Under the pieces are notes generated by a model that saw only the letters and a list, made by a program, of their open reading frames with translations, was not told the origin of the DNA and did not search any database. The translations under genes and the position numbers were made by a program. This document shows, piece after piece, positions 59,229-64,000 of a stretch of DNA of 64,000 nucleotides (position 1 is the stretch's first letter; each line of letters starts with the position of its first letter). The DNA is from Xylaria sp. FL1777 (Eukaryota > Ascomycota > Sordariomycetes > Xylariales > Xylariaceae). The DNA lies in NCBI GenBank assembly GCA_022578965.1, contig MU400554.1, positions 62,001 through 126,000 on the forward strand, read 5' to 3'.

Positions 59229-61782
59229 TTACACCTTGTCATCGAAGAATTTCTCTTCTCTTACCCGCTGGGCTCTCTCGTATGTTTCATAGGGTGTAAC
59301 GGTGCCAAGCGCTCTCTTCATGTCGGTGCTGATGAACTGAAGGCCGTAGACATAGCTGGCGTTGACCCAGCCGAAGCTATATAACCGATGTTAGTAGGTA
59401 CTAAGCAACATAATATTACCAGCTAGTTAGGTGCCACCGAGTCGAGTACCAGCGAGTTAAATGCCAGAGAGTTAAATTCCAGCGAGCCAAGCAAAGACCG
59501 ACGACTTACCCTTCTTTTGCCACGCCCTTGAAGTCCAGCCCCTGATTGCCGTACTCGGCGTCGACGCGATGGGGGTCGACGGGACGCGTGACGTCGTATT
59601 TCTCCACGACCACGCCGTTGAAGTCGAAGAAGGCCTTGGTGATCATGAACAGCCACTTGTACGCCAGCTTCTGCGCGAGGTCGGCGTATCCGTAGCGGTA
59701 GAGGCCCGTCCAGGCGAGCATCTGCTGCGGCGCCCACCCGTACGGGTAATCCCACTGCCGATTCGGCCGCTCGAGACTGACCTCGCCGCGGGACTTCTCC
59801 GTCCCCGAGAGCAGGCCGCCGTAGGCCTCGAACTTGGGGATGGCGCTGTGCACCACCTTGGCTGCCGTCGCGGGGTCCGGGACGCCGGCCCACAGGGGCC
59901 AGAACGTCGTGCACGATTCGTAGGTGCACTGCTCCTGCTTCGCCGTGTCGTAGTCGAAGTACATCCCTTGCTCTTCGTTCCAGAAGTACCTGTGGATGGC
60001 GGCGCGGCGGCGTCTCCAGCGGCGGTCCCATGTTGCCGAGGTCTCGACCTGACCAGGCTCCATCGACCCGCTACACCACTCGGCGGGAATCTCCAGGCGA
60101 TCGCCAAAGACGTTGCGGATCGTACGGGCGATGTCCATCTCGTACTTGTATAATAAAGAGTTCAGGTCAATCGTGGCGAGGTTTGCGCAGACTTTCTCCA
60201 GCCGGTAGGACGTGTCATGTCCTGATTCTCTCACCGCTCGATCATGTAAGAAATACTCGTCTAGGTCGGGTTCACTCACTTCACCGTGGTTATAAGCTCT
60301 CACGAACTCCTTGAAGTCCATGTTGTACTTCTTCGTGTACGGTTCCAGGATATGGACAAAGTGACTCGCTTCTGTCTCGGGAGGAACACCACGGCCTTCA
60401 GGTCGATACCTAGACAAGCCGGTTTTCCGATCTAGCCGGGGCTCAGTCATCCACACGGTGTAATACTCTTTGATCGCGGCGATCATGGCGCTTCTCAAAA
60501 ACTCCTTTGCATCAGGCTGGTACTGGATTTTCTCGTATACCCGCAGTGCCATATCCGTTAAGAATGGTGGTTGCGATCTTGTGAGATAGTAGGATCTCGT
60601 AGCGTTCAGAATTTTGCCGTAATGCCTAATACAGAAGCAAAAATTTTGAACCATTGCTTTGGCTAGGTGGACTTTATCGTTAACAAGTAGCCCTAAGGAC
60701 TCCATGTAACTATCCCAGCCGTATAGTTCGTTAAATCTCCCTCCCGGGACGACGAAAGGGACGCCCTTAAGTGTCTTCTCCCCTGTGTCTGGATCAATAT
60801 GCTCTTCCATTGCAGTGGCCAATAGACCAGGACCAGGGCTATCGTTTAAGTCTCGTACTACATCTGCTGTAATGGTTTCTGGGAGTAATTGGACGTCTAA
60901 CTGGATCTCTGGGCGCTCGCGTGCGATTTTCAGATAATACTCATATTGTTCTGGCGCGCCCCTCGGAACATATATACGCGATCGTGGATTGTCTGTCCAA
61001 TCTTTCGCGTCTTTGGCTGCAACTTCGATACTCGAAGCATCAATACGGCGAGTCAATCCCTCCCAAAATTGATGCTTGATAAGCCTAGATAGACGACTTA
61101 CGGGGTTCTCGTTGAGACGGCCGAGATCTAGAATAATCCGTTTTCTCCCATATTCTTGAGCTAGGGATAACTCTTGTAGAAGATTAGAAAGCATATAAGT
61201 CCCCCGGATATCGAAACGATTGTAACCTCCTGATGCGGCAGTGCCTAATGATAGCACCTATAGTAATGAACTAATTAGCGATTGAGTCCGAACTAGTTCT
61301 AAGATTGACCATATCGCATACCTTCGGCCCAGTATCTTCAATTGTAATCTGCATATTATTATCGGTATCTTCTTGGGCTCGAAGGCTCTCGAGGGTGTGA
61401 TCAACGTCGATTAGAAACTGACGCGACTGCGAGGAGCTAGCCTCGTCTAGCAGAAGCTTCAGCTATCATCTTCTGGGGAGGTTTATTCACTAAGATTGAG
61501 AAATACCATGACTGCCACGCCTGTGTCTACCTTGGAGTCCCAGGCGTTCCATCTCTCGAAGCATGGTACTCTAAGGATTGAGTCAGGAATCCTGATTCAA
61601 GCAGAATAGTATGAAATAGGATATAACCATACTTGAGAGTGTGTGCTATGCCGCTTGTGATACCGATCTGTGTGGCGGGCTGTAGAGGCATAATAGGTCT
61701 TTGCATCGTCGAAGATGTTCAAATCGTCACTCGAATCGGAGCGGCGAGCACTGGCTGGGCCAGGCGTAAGGAGGTCGGACAT
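59229..61782 (-). CDS. nth1: Neutral (cytosolic) trehalase
   Basis: This enzyme hydrolyses trehalose to two glucose molecules in the cytosol; in fungi it is activated by cAMP-dependent kinase and calcium. Proposed minus-strand exons are 61782-61633, 61570-61507, 61446-61322, 61257-59510 and 59376-59229 (744 residues). Splicing restores RRGSHDEAS and [14 protein letters not shown]. The regulatory N-terminus carries kinase-type sites KRHS (S46) and RRGS (S70), then a calcium-loop-like stretch [13 protein letters not shown]. Both trehalase signatures are intact: [15 protein letters not shown] (284-298) and [10 protein letters not shown] (614-623). The absence of a signal peptide separates it from acid trehalase. 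The last coding exon could end slightly differently, because a GTAAG inside it might act as a donor. The 3' 600 bp of exon 4 are much richer in GC than the rest. Confidence 0.93.
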
Positions 61783-64000
61783 TGTGATCAAATTTGTTGT
61801 CGGAAGGAGTTTGTGAATAGACGGCGATCAACCGTAGAGTCTCTGGTTGTAATTCTCTGGTCAATAGAGCCAGCAGTAAGCAATCTCAAGCAACTCTGTG
61901 ATCTCAATTCTTGCAATTTATCAGTCGCCGTGGATCAGGCAGTCCGTGTCTGTGCGGTGACATATATGTACAGGACATAGATCCGGCCAACTAAAGTATA
62001 CACGTCCAGCTAGCTGGCCGTCCGTCCGGGGATCGGGCGAGGAGATGCACGAAGCACGTGGTACTGTGACCGAGGCGGATGAAAGACGGGACGCGCTTCT
62101 AATACGAAAAGTGAATGAATTCTTGGTCGGTCGAACAGTGTACTGGACAGGAACCACACGTCTAGTAGTTGGTAGTAGTAGGAAGGCTGTGACGCTTGCT
62201 ATCAGAGAATAGAAGTGGTTTTTTTGACGTTTAGTCTGTCCTGGAATCAGCAGTAAGATAGACTCATGAAAGATGGAGAATGATGTCAGTGGCCCCAAGG
62301 GCACAAGGGGCCAGTACGTATACGTAGATATATATGCAGGCGCAGGTACAGGCGCTGAGATAAGTGCCTACTTAGACACAAGCCTTCACGATCTCCACTC
62401 GTTTACCTCGATGTGTGTGTAGACGAGTTGACGAGAGGTAACGCTCCTTACTTACCCATTGGTGTTCTAGTGATATCCTATACGCAGGCCAATCATATGG
62501 TTTAGCACTGCTGCTTCTTGTCAAAGGCACTGCCTTTATCGTCTTTACTTTTCAGCATCTGACACCATGCTAGGCGCCTCATAGCGTGAACCTTTTTTTT
62601 TTTTCCGAATTTGTTGGGGTCTTTGAAGTTGCCTCCACAATGACGATTGAGCTCCCCCACTTCAGTTCAAGAGGGGCAGCACAGGTTTCCCCTCATGCAA
62701 CACTCAGACATCATGTAGATATATCGGTTTAAGCAGTGTTCACCTACATGGGTAAGATCATCCATCGTAGTAACCCAAGTTGTACTGGAGCAGTGCAAAA
62801 TAGGTAGATTCTATCTAAGGTAGACAATAAAAGTCAATAAGCCTTTGGTTTTGGACTAGGAAATGCTTTAGATTATTTTAGATTCAAGTTCTTTTGTGGC
62901 TTTTTTTTTTTTTTTTTTTTTTCCCTTGGTTCTTGGGATGCCTAAGCTATCGACCTCATTTTCTGCACCTTAAAGCCACAGTTAGTTAGTGGAAGAAAGA
63001 AACAGGCACATCGCACTCGAAATATACCTTGGAGATTGTGCATGACTATAGATTATCTGTATTGTCTACCCATAGTTATTATGCAACCTGCCTTTTGACA
63101 AAGTATTCTTGTCGAGGCATTCGATGAGCTCTCGAAAGAGTTCTATCTCATTATCTATTACATATCGATATCGTCATTTGTGCGAGTGCGCGTGTGTGTG
63201 ATATGCATGAAGCCGCGGGCTAGGAACAGTTCGAGTTCCTATGCCCTCCACTGCATATGCATGGTAATGCAACACGCGACGTGGGCTCTGAGGCTACCCA
63301 AGGCGGACGAACGCAGCCACATATAGATAGCGTATGCATACTATATAGCCTACGTAGAGTCTAATTGGATCCAGACTGAATTGAGAGAAGGTGTGTGGTG
63401 GCTGTGGATGCTGACTATGCGTAGTTCTCCGAATCTACGTTGTAGGTTATAAACACTCGAGATCCCGGAGGAAGGGTTACAATGCTCTTGCGGAAAGGGG
63501 TTGACGGCAAACCCGGTGACCGGATATGCAAGATAAGATCCCATGGGAAATTAATTATTGGATATATGCTGAGCGGGTGGTATCTCAACACCCTCATCTA
63601 CATAGTATCGTAGTATAGATAGCATCGATCACAAGACCATAGGTGTCTCACTGGTTGTGAAACATCAATAGTAGCCCATTAGTATTATTGATAACGAGAA
63701 GATAGTCGTTTTATATTTTTTTCACCCCGTAGAAGTACTCCATTCATGAGTAAATTCCGATCAGGCGGTTATCCTACATTAGAGAGTGGTCATCTGGATA
63801 AAGCTCTGAGCCCTGCACATCAGCTGCTAATGGAGACTTCACTTGCTGTTACCATATTCGATACTTCGATTCACTGTTCATCATTACGGGTCGTTACTCG
63901 TTGCTAAAGCTAGAACAGAGGTCAGTGTTATTGCTTCATGGTTTAAATTCCGTGGTTGTCGAGGTCTATGCTTTAAGCCCGTCTGAGATGAAGAGGTTGA
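61783..64000. other. Right-edge region, no supported gene
   Basis: This region contains the trehalase promoter and leader at its left edge. Beyond that there are only short frames, a T13 run near 62592, a T22 tract, and AT-rich sequence to the window end. A gene could start beyond the edge, but nothing here indicates one. Confidence 0.55.
62901..62922. repeat. T22 homopolymer tract
   Basis: Twenty-two consecutive T residues lie in intergenic sequence. On the minus strand this would be A22, the kind of tail left by a retroposed transcript, but no retroelement sequence is recognisable next to it. Confidence 0.9.

Overview
The window is nuclear DNA of a filamentous ascomycete, most likely a Sordariomycete. 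The genes carry short GT-AG introns (about 50-170 nt), several with CTAAC/CTRAY branch sites. They include fungal-specific families (Zn2Cys6 regulators, DUF3433 membrane protein, BTB/POZ family). The main locus encodes a 1,8-dihydroxynaphthalene (DHN) melanin / naphthol pathway whose gene set resembles those of Colletotrichum, Magnaporthe and Pestalotiopsis. Placement in Xylariales is a guess from gene content and is not shown by the sequence. I found no tRNA, rRNA, CRISPR array or intact transposon.

The left two thirds (about 6.6-42.0 kb) form a loose pigment cluster. In order they are: a Cmr1/Pig1-type regulator with two C2H2 fingers plus one Zn2Cys6 (6632-9853, +); a tetrahydroxynaphthalene-reductase-type SDR (14491-15395, +); an AflR-like Zn2Cys6 regulator (20068-21333, -); a non-reducing polyketide synthase of SAT-KS-AT-PT-ACP-ACP-TE layout (29059-35658, -); and a secreted multicopper oxidase (39987-42004, -). 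By family knowledge the PKS makes the naphthol precursor, the SDR reduces it toward scytalone, and the oxidase could polymerise or modify the pigment. The two regulators would control the set. Scytalone dehydratase and a second (3HNR-type) reductase are not visible and are presumably elsewhere.

These five genes are separated by gaps of 4.3-7.7 kb that hold no gene I can support, only simple repeats and scattered short ORFs. This is unusually dilute for a fungal biosynthetic cluster.

The right third (44-62 kb) is a denser housekeeping block: a TMEM19/DUF92 membrane protein, a divergent Ras-like GTPase, a DUF3433 membrane protein, isocitrate lyase, two tandem BTB/POZ-like paralogues and a neutral trehalase. 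Genes there lie in convergent pairs (TMEM19/GTPase, DUF3433/isocitrate lyase, BTB2/trehalase). Splice structures were built by hand from reading frame, splice consensus and family conservation. Each coordinate pair spans the CDS from start to stop codon, with exons listed in the evidence.
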